Below, piece after piece: positions 1 through 12,439 of a stretch of DNA of 64,000 nucleotides (its first letter is position 1; the number at the start of each line of letters is the position of its first letter). This DNA is from Labia minor (Eukaryota > Arthropoda > Insecta > Dermaptera > Spongiphoridae): the NCBI GenBank assembly GCA_963082975.1, contig OY720344.1, forward strand, positions 36,386,033 to 36,450,032, in the 5' to 3' direction. The notes beneath the pieces are model-generated. The model ran no database searches and had not been told where the DNA came from. It saw only the letters and a program-made list of their open reading frames with translations. Made by a program: the position numbers and the translations under genes.

Positions 1-1290
1 CCCAATACCAATTAATCTCTTTTATTAATTATTTTGTCCAAATTTATGAATACTAAAAAACTATTGGAGTGATTGTAAAGGAGTCAGACTACAATAAATA
101 AATAAATAAACAAAAACATTGAAACACAATAATAAACTGGACCCATAAAACTAAGTTATTTAAAAATTAACAACGATTTCAGTAAGGATCCTTTAGTTAT
201 TTTTTGTCCTTACTTATGTTTTGATAATTATATATATATTTCCTAAATTGAAATTTTACGATAAAATATACCATGCATTAAAAAATATTTTGACATCATG
301 TAGGATATGACGATGTGAACCATTCTTGTAACGGTATTGTAGCATAAAGGAAACGTTATATATTTCAAATCAAAAATTGAGATTTAAAAGTCATCCATTA
401 TTATTGTATATTGGTATGATTAGTTTTTTTTTATCAGAAATTCACCTTTAAAGAGCTTTATTTCTTCTTTCATATAATACTATCCTTAAATTTCATTTAA
501 GTTCATACAAAAATTGTAACGTTTATTTATTTCAAAATTTTAAAAATAAAATTTAGGTTATGGCAATTCTGAAACATAGAGATGTTAATATTAAACTGTT
601 TTTTTAATTTGTTTTTTAAATTTTCATCAAATTTTCAAAAATTTTTTAATATAAAATAAATTTACCATAAAAATATTCAATCAATAGTCTTCAATTTTTG
701 TATATTGTAAATAATACATTTTTTGAATAAATATCAGTATTATTTAGACTGCAAATTATTTTAATTTTCAAATGGAAAGAAAAGTTAAATCAATGCTTGT
801 TTCAACAAGCAAAACTCATTTTTTTAACATTATAATCACAATGTATATTTATACAATTTTTAATTCTACTTAAAAAGACATGTATGTTTTTGTATAATTA
901 AACAGATTCTCTATTAAACTCTACATTTTTAAAATTTAATTTTAAAATATATTAATAAAAAAAGAGTTTGATTTATAAACATATCGAAAGCAATAATGCA
1001 ATTGGAAAATTGAATTTTTTTTTATTAACTTTATTAATGAATTTCATACAATATATCTTTTGAATGAAAGCTCTTATATTTATTATACAACTAGAAGGGA
1101 TGAAATTGTTGAGAAACATCGTTTACATTAAGGTTATAAATAATAGTATTTTTCGAATTGGTTGTTTGTGATCCACGCAATTTCTAGATTAGAGGAGAAA
1201 CCCTTCAAGACCTTCATGTGCCCTGGGATTTCAAGTAGACTATTCCCAAGCAACCGATTTTAGATTAATAAATCAATATCGTAAATTTTT
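1..1290. other. AT-rich sequence, nothing recognised
   Basis: Very AT-rich, with no long ORF and no clear repeat boundary. A short imperfect inverted pair (around 1160-1175 and 1248-1265, ATTGGTTG versus CAACCGAT) could be a tiny MITE, but the match is too short to call. Confidence 0.5.
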
Positions 1291-1299
1291 TTCCATCGT

Positions 1300-1650
1300 C
1301 GCTTTCATGATTTTGCACCAAGACGTCCCCTTGATGAGCAAATCCGGCAATCTGTGCGCCATATCAAGAAGGAAGTGGAGGGTGAAGCAGGCGAGGGAAG
1401 GGAGGGTTGGCAGTTAGCCCCGAGCATACACCACCCTCCATGACATTGCCCTCTCTCTCTCCCTTTTCGTAGAGATGAGAACGAGTACAAGTAAGGGCGC
1501 CTCCGGCCCTTTGAAAGCTCATAAAACGCGGGACGATTTCGTGCCACTTGGCTTAGTGAATAGTAATGCCTTTTCGGTAGGGCTGTCAGCTGGCCAGCCA
1601 AAGCAGTCAGCCACCCACCTCAGCCAATTAAACGCCAAGCGGCTTTATTT
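1300..1650. other. GC-rich island, candidate regulatory element
   Basis: Sharp rise in GC compared with the flanks. Short overlapping ORFs exist on both strands but none has a recognisable domain or splice context. It includes a pyrimidine tract (ctctctctctcccttttcg) and a motif-dense stretch after it. It could be an enhancer, a promoter or an unrecognised 5' UTR. Confidence 0.35.
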
Positions 1651-1654
1651 TTTA

Positions 1655-3015
1655 TGAGTCTCACACTTGCAGACACAAACACACCCAACTCGCCAATTGC
1701 ATGCCTACAGGGAAAACAAAAACGACCAAAAGCAAAAGCATAGCCATCAAACAACCAACGACAATCATCAGTTGAGCCACCTGTACTTCGAATATTTTCA
1801 AAAATGATCAATAAAAACCATGAAGGGAAAACAAAGAAATGTTTTTTTCCCTTAAATCTTATTAAACATATATTAGATTTGGAAATTCAAATGTTTACAA
1901 GATCTTTTTTTTTCCTTAATAAATTTGAAAATGTTATTCTTTTCGTTGGAAACATTTTTCAATATATTATTTTTAGTGAAATGCTTGAGGAATAATAATG
2001 AATATTAATATTTTTTTATAGGTAGTTAACTAAGTGTCTGAAAAATATTTTCTTAAGTTTTCATTAAAATTTCACAATTAAATATTTTTCTATTATTTTA
2101 ATTAATCGTAATTGTTTATTTATATTCACTTTTTTATTAACATATTTCTATAATACATATTTAATTAATATTTGTTCTTACTATCGCTTTTTATAATATA
2201 AAAACAACTGCTCAGAATGTAATTTCGTTATTTGAGAATATTTTTCATCTCAAACCTCCTAAAGAATTTTAATTTTCAATATCAAAAAAAATCTTTACTT
2301 AATATTAGCTTTGTCTCATAACTTCTTATTAAAAATAATCAAGAAAAAAATTGATAGTTTTATTTTTCGTTTTGATTATTAAAATTTGATTATCTCTTTT
2401 TCTCTAATAAATATTTTTGTTCTAACTTTATATTAATAAACCGAACAGTCGGTATATTCCTGCCCGCCGAAGAAATCGAAGGAACAAGCCTCGCCATGTT
2501 CACTTAGATTTATATTTATTAATTAATCAAAATCGAAAAGTGAATAAAATTAAAAAAAAAGGAAATTAATAAACATGTTTACTATTACAAACTATTAACA
2601 AAACATTAACTTGTATTTAATTTAATTTAAATAAGAAATAAAATGATATTTTCTACAATGAAAAAGAAAGAATTGAATCTATAACAGCCAATGCATTTTA
2701 TTTTATCTGATTTTGTAGCTGTTAATTTTATAACAATCGGTTAAAAATAAAAATATCTTGAAATGCGATTAGTAATCGAAACAAGTATCACATTATTCCT
2801 AATTCAACAGGTGATTATTTCACACCAATGCCATGTTATCATTTTATATTTCCCTTCTAATTTCAATGTATTACATGACTAACTATAATAAATTCTACAA
2901 GTTAATAGATAATAATTAATTGGTGGCTTGGTTCGAGAGGGATTAGCTTAAATTTTATTTTTTATTTTATTATTTTTTTTTTTTTTGTTTTGTTTTTTTT
3001 CTCTTTCTCTTTTTC
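1655..3015. other. AT-rich sequence; short GC-richer patch at 2446-2512
   Basis: No coding signal. A patch near 2446-2512 resembles 37945-38012 and is listed separately. A poly-T/poly-A-like tract occurs around 2950-3000. Confidence 0.45.
2446..2512 (+). repeat. Possible SINE-like repeat, copy 1
   Basis: Imperfectly similar to 37945-38012. Both read about 'attcctg..c.gccgaa', then a region near 'gttcacttagattta', followed by an AT tail. The second copy includes ttcgagagatcgatcc, which resembles a Pol III box B. Similarity was judged by eye only and no target duplication was found. Confidence 0.3.
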
Positions 3016-3019
3016 CTTG

Positions 3020-3480
3020 ATCATTATCTGGAGGGTGTAGGTCGTCGTTCGGCATCGCCGCGACTTCAAGAGGGTAAATCCAAGAAGGAAAAGCAAGAGC
3101 AAGTGGGACGGATTTCAGGGGTGGTTTTTGGGGCCGGAGAGGCGGCGGGTGTGCACGGGGGCCGTCACGAAACGCGCCGCCGGGTTTTGACTGCCGCCAC
3201 ACTCCAAGGGTGAGTGAGATCGATCATTCCCTTGCACCCCGACCCCAAAATGGGGGTTGAGCACGCGCAGTGTAGTGGCAACTGCTCACCTCTCCCCTCC
3301 CACTCCATGCGATTAACACCTGCGGCTCTGCTTTCTGTTCCCGAAACCAAAGTGAGCGGCGACGGGGGTGAGTTGCGAAAAGAGGTAAAGAGGGGATGAG
3401 AAGAGGGGGACGGATTTGACATGGACACTCTTCTTTCCTTCTCCTTCGCACTTCCACAACCGAGGACAGACAGTTCGGAC
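3020..3480. other. GC-rich island, candidate regulatory element or promoter
   Basis: Abrupt GC-rich block after a T-rich tract, with CpG-containing stretches (ggcatcgccgcgacttc, cacgaaacgcgccgccggg). Overlapping short ORFs occur in many frames and on both strands, as expected for GC-rich non-coding DNA. No conserved domain was recognised. Confidence 0.35.
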
Positions 3481-3489
3481 AGATTTCCG

Positions 3490-5390
3490 TCCCATGTGCA
3501 ACGTCAAATCATTATGTCTGCGATACTCTTTCTGTATCCCCACCACACCCCATCCTATTCCTCTATATTTCTTCCTATATCACTTTCACCACAACTTACG
3601 TTTCAATTTTTAATTATATTAATAAATTAATAGTTTGGGCTAAAAATCATTTTTACCAATTCAAAATTGTATCAAATAATTAATAAACAGATAAATAGTT
3701 TTTGCTTCCTAAATTTCACTTACCCAATGATTTTATCAAATTAAAAACAACTGTATACCTATTATCGATTGAATCTATATAAGGGAACTTTCGTCAATTA
3801 TAGAGCCTAGAGAAGGTTCAATTTTTTCGATTATATATATATAAAAAGACCCAATTTATATAAGTAAAAATTTGAATTTGATTTTTAATAATTTACAAGA
3901 ACCTTTTGTTCATTCTCATGAAAATTTAAAAATCCCCTCTGGGACTGGCCATCTCTTTTTTTAACCAGATCGAGATTCTTTCCTGAACTGACTTTTTCAG
4001 TAAAACCACTTGTACTCATTTAATTATGTTTACCAGTGACATTATTATTTGTCTTCTTTAAAATTGGTTTTAAATAGAGAGACGTTACCAATCGAAGAAA
4101 ACCTAATAATACTAAGAATAATCATAATAAAAACATTGTTTCTTGTCAATATTTTTAAAACATTCACGTATAGACTTGCGGAATCTTGGGCAACCAAAAG
4201 TTGTTTAAATTTTCATTTTTGTTTCACTTCCCAAGCCGACTGTTCTGCTAGTAATATTTTTTATTTTAAATTTTTTTAAAATATGACCAATGACATTCCT
4301 TTTATATATGTTTTTATAACAATAATTTAAACAGAAAAATATAAATATATATAAATATAAATCTATGCAATGTCATGTGGGGTAATTTTTTCTTTCGGTA
4401 AATCTTCGATTATGCTTATTCATTGATGCAAGACAATCAATGGCATGTTTTTTTTTCATAATGAGTATGTAACTAGAGCTAATTTCATGATTGAAAGCCT
4501 CTGAGCTTTTGAAATGTACGTATGAAATGGATCCGAGTCATTCCATGTTATCTGTGAGTTCAGCGAAAATAATCTATCGCAATTGGTGTAAAATTGCAAA
4601 TGAAGCATTCCACTGATCATCATCATTTCAAATTATGATCGAACCTCAGAGAGCAAATTCACAGACCGTAAACTCATCGATAGATAATTGATATTTACAC
4701 ATCTGAATAAGTTTTTAAACTTTTTAACAAGGACCACCAGATGGGTGGCTTTTGTTGCAAATGTTAAATGTTGTTTGTTAAATGAATACAAATTAACGAC
4801 TTGAGTAATTTTCCGTATAAATTTATCACAAAATATTTTAGATTTATCAAAATAATTTAGTAGTGTTTATTCATATATTTATTTTGGGAAGCCTCGAATG
4901 ATAGAATGGAGTGGGTACGCAATTTAATGTGGAAATTGGGAGAAAATAGAAAATGGATGGAGTTAGCATAGGAGAGGGATATTATATATTATATATGATG
5001 ATATATGATTTCTGTAGCAAAGGACTTTGTAACGCCATAGATATATGAAATATACTTCCATCTATAATAATATTATTTAATATAATATGTAATTATTTTA
5101 ATTCCCAAATTCATTCTTAGAAAATTAATATAATAATTTTTTTTTCAGGTATGTAAATATCTACAAGTATCTATTTGATATATAACAACTTAAGAAATGT
5201 CCTTCTAATAAATAAATCGAGAATTTACAGGTATATGTGTGTTTATTTAATAATTAACTTTAAATATTTTCTTTAATTAAAAGAAGAAAAATTTATTTAA
5301 AAAAAAGTAGAAGTTAAGTTTATATATATATATATATAATTGAATTTGTATTTATTTTGTTCAGTCTTAAGTGGTTAGTAATTTGTGTAT
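3490..5390. other. AT-rich sequence; motif-rich patch at 4490-4690
   Basis: Mostly featureless. At 4490-4690 base composition is more balanced, and the ends carry a weak inverted match (cctctgagctt and aacctcagag). This could be a small MITE or a conserved non-coding element. No coding evidence. Confidence 0.35.
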
Positions 5391-5394
5391 TTGA

Positions 5395-5685
5395 AAAGAA
5401 TCTCGTAGTTTAGACGATACTCGAGGGAATTGCTCCCGGTTCCAGCTGTCCAATCTGTTACTATTCTCCCTCGTCTTAGTTGCTTACGCCCGGGCCTCTT
5501 TTGTCCACCTTTTGGATGGCAGGTCGGTGTTTGTACACTTGTGGCTAAGGGAATTGCTCCACATGTCGCATTGTGTATTGGCCCACAGAGGCAAAGAGAG
5601 GATGATGGGAGGTGCAATTTCTCCTAAACCTTTGGGAAGAATGTTTAGGATTTGAATAAAAGTATTTGTTGTTGTTTTTGGCAAA
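5395..5685 (+). mobile_element. 3' end of a non-LTR retroelement or SINE with GTT tail
   Basis: A GC-richer block ends in tttgaataaaagtatttg followed by gttgttgtt, the kind of short-repeat tail left by target-primed retrotransposition. An open frame runs RPGLFCPPFGWQVGVC to QREDDGRCNFS and stops just before the tail, as the C-terminus of a retrotransposon ORF would. The 12-mer gggaattgctcc occurs twice (about 5425 and 5550). I cannot name the clade, and no clear target duplication was found. Confidence 0.5.
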
Positions 5686-5689
5686 TTAT

Positions 5690-7540
5690 ATTTTTTTTAA
5701 AGAAACAACAGTTAGATATAAATTAAATAATGTTTGAATTAAATTTTTGAAACTAAAATCATGTGCATAGATATCAAAATTATGATATTATTAATAAAAT
5801 AATACCTATATAATCTATAAATTTAAATTTGATGATGTAGATTCTTTTAATATCATTAATTAAACATAAAAGTATTTAATTTGTTTTATATATATATATA
5901 TATATAGTACTAAATATACCCATATATATTTACCTACCTATCTATATATATTATATTAAATACCAGAGAGATATTAGATATCAATGATTTTCACCTGCTT
6001 TGTGTAAAGATACACCTGATAAAATATTTATGCAAAGAGCCAAGGATAATTTTTGAAAAGAGGAGAAATAAATAATAACAAGTGTCTTTGCCGAAAGTAG
6101 GGAATATTATTTATTTATACGAAAGGGGAAAAATAAAATATAGCCTCCCTCTCTGATGAACAATAATGATTATATGAGACTATAATTTGCAGAATATCAT
6201 CACTTGCGTATATAACCCACTTAGGAAGTTGTAATAAATATATACCACTATAAAATAATTATATTTTGAATATATATATCATATTCATTGATTATTTTTT
6301 TAATTTTTTTGGAAAATTGGGGTAGAATTTGCTCATTTGTTCTCGACAATCGATATTTTCTATTACACTATTGAATAATATTTTAAACATTTTATATTAC
6401 AAAAAAATCAATTTTCTTATTGTAAATTCATATTTTTTCTATCAATACTATTGTTTGTTAGTTAATCAAGAATAATCCTATCTGTAATGAATATGATAGT
6501 TTTATTTAATTAAAGGCCTCTAAACAGATATATATATTTTATTAATCTGAATTTTTTCAAAATATAAACGATTTTATATATAAATGTATAGATGGTATGT
6601 TGACCAAATATTAACTTATTCTATTAACCAATTAATATAATTATAAGGGTTTTTTTTTAAGTTTAATTGAGAGAAAAACTCAACATTTCGTTTTGTATGA
6701 AATTGTATAATTAATTAAAATTAAAATTAACCATCCACCATGCCTTTAGGGATATCAGTCATTTCGTTTCATCAATGATATAGAAAAATTTTCAAATAAA
6801 TGTATGTAGGTATATATTATAAGCAAGTTAAAAATAAATTTCATTTTCATTTATAATTAAATAATGAAACATGCTCGTACCAAAAGTTAATATTTTTAAT
6901 TAAATTAATTTTTGTTTTATTTTATTTATATAATGATAATTTATTTATTTATATTTAATATAAATGTGTCAAAATAAAATATTTATTTTTGCATGAAAAT
7001 CAGATCTTAATCTTATCAATAGTCAGGAAACTAAAAGAAGAAAGATAAAAAAATTCAAATATATTTATTAGATGAATTTGAAGAAATTAAAATTGAATTA
7101 TTATTTTAAATAAAGGTGTTTTTTAATGGAATTTTTAAGTTATAATTCTTGATAAATTAATTTCATTAATATAATATATTTATTTTGAAAAGAACATTTC
7201 TCATTATATTAGTATATTTTATTATACAATTCAATACTAATTTGATGATTATATTTAATTTGATTTAAAGATTTATTTTTTCATTTAAATAAAATCCAAC
7301 CTTAACTTGTTCAAATAGGTTTTATAAAGCTGATTTATACAGAATGAAAAGATTGAAACCTTATTTGGTTTCAAAAAAGTTTAGAAATCAGAATTTTGTT
7401 AATAAAAAATGACTAATAATTATCTATTAAAAAGAAATAACAAGAAAAATAAAGAAGAAATCAATTTATTTTTTAATATATATAATATTATTGTGATAAA
7501 TTATTTACGAGTTATTTTTACGTTTAATTGTGAAATTTAA
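5690..7540. other. AT-rich sequence, nothing recognised
   Basis: Extremely AT-rich, with TA dinucleotide tracts (about 5888-5907). No ORF with recognisable content. Confidence 0.5.
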
Positions 7541-7547
7541 GTCTAAT

Positions 7548-7825
7548 TTCTGGGTCTTAGATTATGTGACCAGGATTTTGTGTTGAATGGGTGCGTGATT
7601 GCACTTTCTGTGTTCCGAGGCTGACTGGCTGTCGCCAGGAAAGGACTGTGTCACTGTTAGTGTCAAGGTTTCATCCGAACTTCGGAACTCAGTAAGTCCA
7701 AAATCACCCACCTATTCAACCCATAATCCCAAAATCAACTCTTGGTTACACAGACCTAGGTCCAGGATTCCCTCTATTGAAAATATAGCACCAAAACCTC
7801 GAGACCCAAATCTCACTAGTAAATA
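7548..7825. mobile_element. Fold-back (MITE-like) repeat, copy 1
   Basis: The left arm (about 7548-7591, tgggtcttagattatgtg ... tgttgaatggg) is an imperfect reverse complement of the right arm (about 7712-7765, cctattcaacccataat ... ggttacacagacctaggtcc). A related copy with the same arms lies at 53310-53583. Similarity between copies continues beyond the right arm to a shared 'aaatctcact' end. No transposase remains. Confidence 0.55.
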
Positions 7826-7829
7826 TGAA

Positions 7830-9235
7830 AATAACTCGAAAATAATTTTTCATATTTATAAAAATTTTTACCGAAACCTAAACGAACAAATTATATATAT
7901 ATTTATTAAAAAGAAAATTTTTCAATTTATAGAAATCCCTTTTTTAATATAATAAAATAATTTTTGCAGATTTCTATTGATTTTATACATCTATATATAG
8001 TCTCTCCTATATATATATAGTTATAATAATATCTACAGAACAAAAACAGATAGTAAAATATTTCGAATGTATTATTCTCACAGGAAATCAAAATATTTTG
8101 AAAATTAATATCACATCAACTTCTCACTCTCCTCCATATCGCTTAATGAATAATTTTAATTAAACGGTGACCTATTATAAACATTTCCCCGGTGACCGGT
8201 TACTCAGAATACAAACATCCTTGCCTAGTCTAACCATTGGGGTTTGTCATCATAGAATGAAGGGAGGAGTATATATATATATATATATATACATACAAAT
8301 TTACAGTTACTTTTACCTTTGACTATATTCTTTTCTTAGTTTTCTTTTAATATTGAATTATAATATCATTTAAAATAGTGAAATATTTAATATATCTCTT
8401 TTGTAGAATTTCAGTCTATATCTAAAATTATCATATACATATGTAATATTGTTTCATTTGAAAATGATATGTTATCATCTAAATATTGTAGAAAGTTTTT
8501 GATAAGAGGGTAAGATCAATGAATCTTAATAAAACCAAAAGATCCTTTTCTTATCATCAGTTATTAAACTTTAAGTTAATTTTAAGTCTGTCATTTACAT
8601 TGGATATAGAAGATTCCTGCCTTTTGTGACATGCAAAATTCGTTAAGATTTTATTCTATTACATTTTATAAAATATTCAAAAAAAATTTTTTCTATAAAA
8701 AAATATTTATAAAAATGTCTACCAATCTTTAATTAAATAATAAATACAAAAAACATGTCTTAATGTTGTAAACTATATATAGGTATTTATATATTTTAAT
8801 TTTAAAAATAAATTATATAATTCTTAAATACAGATATTGTCTTAAAAAAAAGATTTTCTAAAGATTTTGTAATTAACTATGCTCTACACTTCTGTCATCT
8901 AATAATAAATTTCTCTCCCCCCCCCCTCCTAACTCCCCCTCAAAATTGGATTATTAAATTGAAATGTTAATATCAAAATCTTAAATATTATTTTCATAAA
9001 TAAATAATTTCAAAGATAGTTTACATTTTATAAACAAAAGTAAAGTTAAATATAATTACATATGAGGTATTTATTTATTCTATATTTGATTTGTTTTAAG
9101 GTGTTAATATTTGAAAATTCTTTAATCAATTTATCTCTTTTCCAAATGATCAAATTTAAATTTTCTACTTATAAGCTATATTTGAAATAAATAATAAAAA
9201 CAAAACATGAATGATTGGAAGGCAAATGAAATATA
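7830..9235. other. AT-rich sequence with TA microsatellites
   Basis: Contains a (TA)n tract around 8271-8291 and a short C-run near 8918-8926. Nothing else recognised. Confidence 0.45.
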
Positions 9236-9239
9236 GCTA

Positions 9240-9660
9240 TTTTATTTAATGTAAATATTTGAAGAGAGGATCTATCGGGTTCAGACAGGCGTTCGATAGG
9301 TAAACCGCGCGACTGTAGCTCTTGCTGCATAATGCAGTTGGTTAAGCCAAGGCAATAAGTGAACATGTACAGTGAGAGAGAAAGAGAGGGAAAGAGAGAA
9401 AGAGAGAGAGAGAGAGAGAGAGGAGCCGTAATGAGCACACGGTGTGTACCCGGGCACGGGCACTATGTGGGAGCGCTAGGGAGCACTATGTGGGGCAGAC
9501 AGACGGGCTGGCGGTTCCGCTAATGGGCCCCACCCTGTCTCCCCTCCGGTCACGCCCTAACCCTACTAACCAACACCCACTAAAGCCCACCGGCCCCCAC
9601 ATCCCACACCTCTCGGCAGCCCTTAAAACCCACCGAGCGGATAGCTTTAAATGACATGCA
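9240..9660. other. GC-rich island with GA microsatellite, candidate regulatory element
   Basis: Balanced to GC-rich block split by a purine (GA)n tract at about 9373-9422. The right half is rich in GGGCAC/CCCACC motifs. ORFs on the minus strand are the translated GA repeat (SLSLSL) and are not genes. Confidence 0.35.
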
Positions 9661-9664
9661 CACA

Positions 9665-10540
9665 CAATGTGGACACCGCATTTCGATAAATACTTCTCTC
9701 TTAATGCAAATACGTTGCTTTACACAAGACCGAACCAATCGAAGGATTTATAAAAATAAAGATAGAATTTATAATCAGAATTCAATGAAAATAAAACAAA
9801 CAAAGAATGATATGCATTCCATTGCAACCGACCACTTTAGATAGAATGATAATCAACTTTAAAATATATATTATAAAATAAAAATTGTAATATTTAAGAC
9901 CTTAACTATGTTCATAAAATAATTCATAATTATGTCGCAAATTATTTTATTGCTATAATTCATAAGACAGTAAAATAATAAAAATAATATATAGGTTTAC
10001 GTAAATCAATGGTTCCATTTATACATATAAAGGGTATTTCAAAATTACAATATATATTAGTACCAGGAACACCGAGCTATCGCTCGACCCTTTATTAGAT
10101 TTATACAATTTATTATTATAAATTTTAAAAATTTTACAATTTTTTAAATATTTATTACAATTATTAAATAGGTTTTCTAAAAATGACCCATCAAATATTT
10201 CCTAAAATGGTACAAATTAATTAAAACAACTTGATTTTCATTTCAAGATGAAAAATATATTCAAATTTACTTGATAAAATATTTGATCCTAAATTATATG
10301 TTGTTATAATTAGATGGCTTCAGTTTTATATTTTTCAAAGTAGCATTAGCTTAAAGACTGTGTCGTCCAATGATTACTACTGATAATAATATAAATTCTG
10401 AAATAATATGGACACCTATACTTGTCTATATTTTAATTAAGAAGGGAGGTTATATATTTTTCGTTTTAATTATAATAATCAAATATCATTTATATTATTT
10501 ATAATTTAATGTAAAAAACATTTTAATTAATTAAAAGATT
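9665..10540. other. AT-rich sequence; small inverted pair near 10029-10096
   Basis: A short pair ataaagggt / accctttat encloses a hairpin-like cgagctatcgctcg. This might be a small element end but is too short for a firm call. Otherwise nothing recognised. Confidence 0.3.
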
Positions 10541-10542
10541 TT

Positions 10543-10813
10543 TTAAATTTTGATTTTGGATTCGAGTAGATCTTAAAAAAGTGTAAATGTAAAGAGGGCT
10601 TGGTTTTTTAAAATTCGGTTGGGAACATGGTCAAATCGGCGGTCAAAGTTGAAAATTTCCCATATACTATAACTACTGTAATTAGTGTTATTATAATGTA
10701 AAATTGTAAAGAAAAAATGTTTAGACATTATTGTGAACATTAAAAAAATGCCCGGGAACATTGGGGAAATTCCCGAAAAAATTTTCCAATGTTTCCGGGA
10801 ATTTTCCTAATGT
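10543..10813 (+). repeat. Unclassified interspersed repeat, copy 1 (inverted partner at 14561-14800)
   Basis: About 270 bp that reappear in reverse complement at 14561-14800. Shared blocks include ggattcgagtagatcttaa, gggcttggttttttaaaatt, and a terminal palindromic part with cccgggaacattgg and ccaatgtttccggg. Copy 1 has about 22 extra bases around 10620-10645. No ORF of substance. Confidence 0.8.
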
Positions 10814-10819
10814 ATTTTT

Positions 10820-11400
10820 AAATATTTTTTGCTCTCTACGTTATTTATCTAATTCTCACAATATATTGAGATCATATAAATTGGAATTATTTATGCAATT
10901 TTGTGATAAATATGAATAAAAGTTCGTTGATAGTAATGATTCCTAGCATTCCCAGATGTTTTATAATTTTATTCTAAAATATTAAAATAAATATTTTTAA
11001 TTTTATTTTGAAATTAAATAAAATATTTTAAATATGAAAAAATACATTACAATATCAATTAAAAAAGTATGGCGGGAGGAAAATTCCAATATGGATGACG
11101 TAATTTGTGACGGCATTTGTGACGTCATTTAAATTTACTATTTTAAATTAAGAAAATACTAATAAAGTTGATTTTTCTCGAGACTGAAACCAATACAGAT
11201 CGATTTTTCTTTATACATATTATCTATGGTGTGAATTTCAAAATAATCCTTAGAATTGTTTAATATACAAATATATATTTATACAAACAATTTTTACTAG
11301 CATAAGAAGATTAGATATACAATTTTAATTTAATTAAATTCGAAATTTTCTAGATTTTTAAATTTAATAAATATTATATAAGTTTGAGAGAGTTGGGAGA
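10820..11400. other. AT-rich sequence, nothing recognised
   Basis: Includes a short duplicated phrase (gtgacggcatttgtgacg, near 11106). No coding signal. Confidence 0.4.
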
Positions 11401-11406
11401 GGGATT

Positions 11407-11457
11407 TGGATGGTTGTGGCTCAGGATAGGGACACTTGGAGAAATGAACTTTTCCGT
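11407..11457 (+). mobile_element. Non-LTR retrotransposon C-terminal fragment
   Basis: Reads WMVVAQDRDTWRN, matching the end of the RT ORF also seen on the minus strand at 31137-31230 (AQDRDTWRSVVVAAKNF). Only this short C-terminal piece remains; the flanking sequence is degenerate. Confidence 0.6.
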
Positions 11458-11779
11458 CTAGACATAGAGAGTTATATAAGTCTATTATATTTATATATTT
11501 TTAATTCTGAAGCTATACAATAAGATTATCTGTGATTAATCAAATTAATTAATTTGAATACATGAAGATTTTTAAACATTCTTTAATTATTTTACATATC
11601 GAAAGGAGTGAGTGATAATGGTTAAGACCTTAATAATTTTTCGTGCACTAGAAACTTAAAAATTAAAGAAAAAGTGTATTTGGTAAAAGAAAGGATATTG
11701 AATTCAATGTATTTTTGTATTTATATGACATTCTATAATAATAATTTAATAAAAATATAGATAATAAAATATTAATGGA

Positions 11780-12145
11780 AACTCGAAGGCGTGAAAATGG
11801 TAGGTTGGATTGCGAAGACATGACGAGAAGAGGTGAGTGACCTCGCCTGAAAATACCCTCTCTTTTGTGGTAATTAGCGGAGAGAGAACCAACCCGAGAT
11901 TCATTCAATTACACGTCCCGTAGATGCTAATCATAAGGTCCCGAGGGTCGTCCAAACACTCGGGATTAGTCACCAACGACGGCGACGACTACGACAACGA
12001 TGACACATCATCATTTATAAGGGCAAGTGAGAGTGAGAGCAACAAGGGTAGCGGGGCAGTCAGGGGCAATGCCATTCGTAGCTTGGCTACAAATCAGAGG
12101 GAAAACTTGGGATTCCAAATGAGCTACCAGGTGATAAAATGATGT
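11780..12145 (+). other. GC-richer island with a splice-bounded open frame (candidate exon or CNE)
   Basis: Within this island, 11921-12132 is open in one frame, begins ATG right after acceptor-like cgtcccgtag and ends with donor-like taccag|gtgata. The translation (MLIIRSRGSSKHSG ... ENLGFQMSYQ) is Ser/Asp-rich and matches no family I recognise. It could be a 5' exon of the host gene, but equally a conserved regulatory block whose frame is open by chance. Low confidence as coding sequence. Confidence 0.2.
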
Positions 12146-12439
12146 GCAATCGAAATTCAAGAAATGGACGAATCAACAGACAAAGGGAAGGGAAAAAATT
12201 TCAAAGATGAAAATGAACAAAAAAAAAATATAAAAATAAAAATATATAAAAACTCCCTTACAAATGATAAATTAATAATGAAATGGAAGTTTTCTAATAA
12301 GAAAAATCTATCTTCTCTGAAAAACCTGAGTGTAACTTTCCTAAATATCATTTTAAAATTGGAATAATTTCTATTTAAATTATTCATTTATTATTAAAAA
12401 CTCTTTTCATTGAATAGTTAGAAGAGATTTGCTAACTTT

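Noticed and set aside
1160-1265. Tiny MITE from ATTGGTTG / CAACCGAT ends
   Set aside because: The inverted match is only about 10 of 12 bases and no TSD was found.
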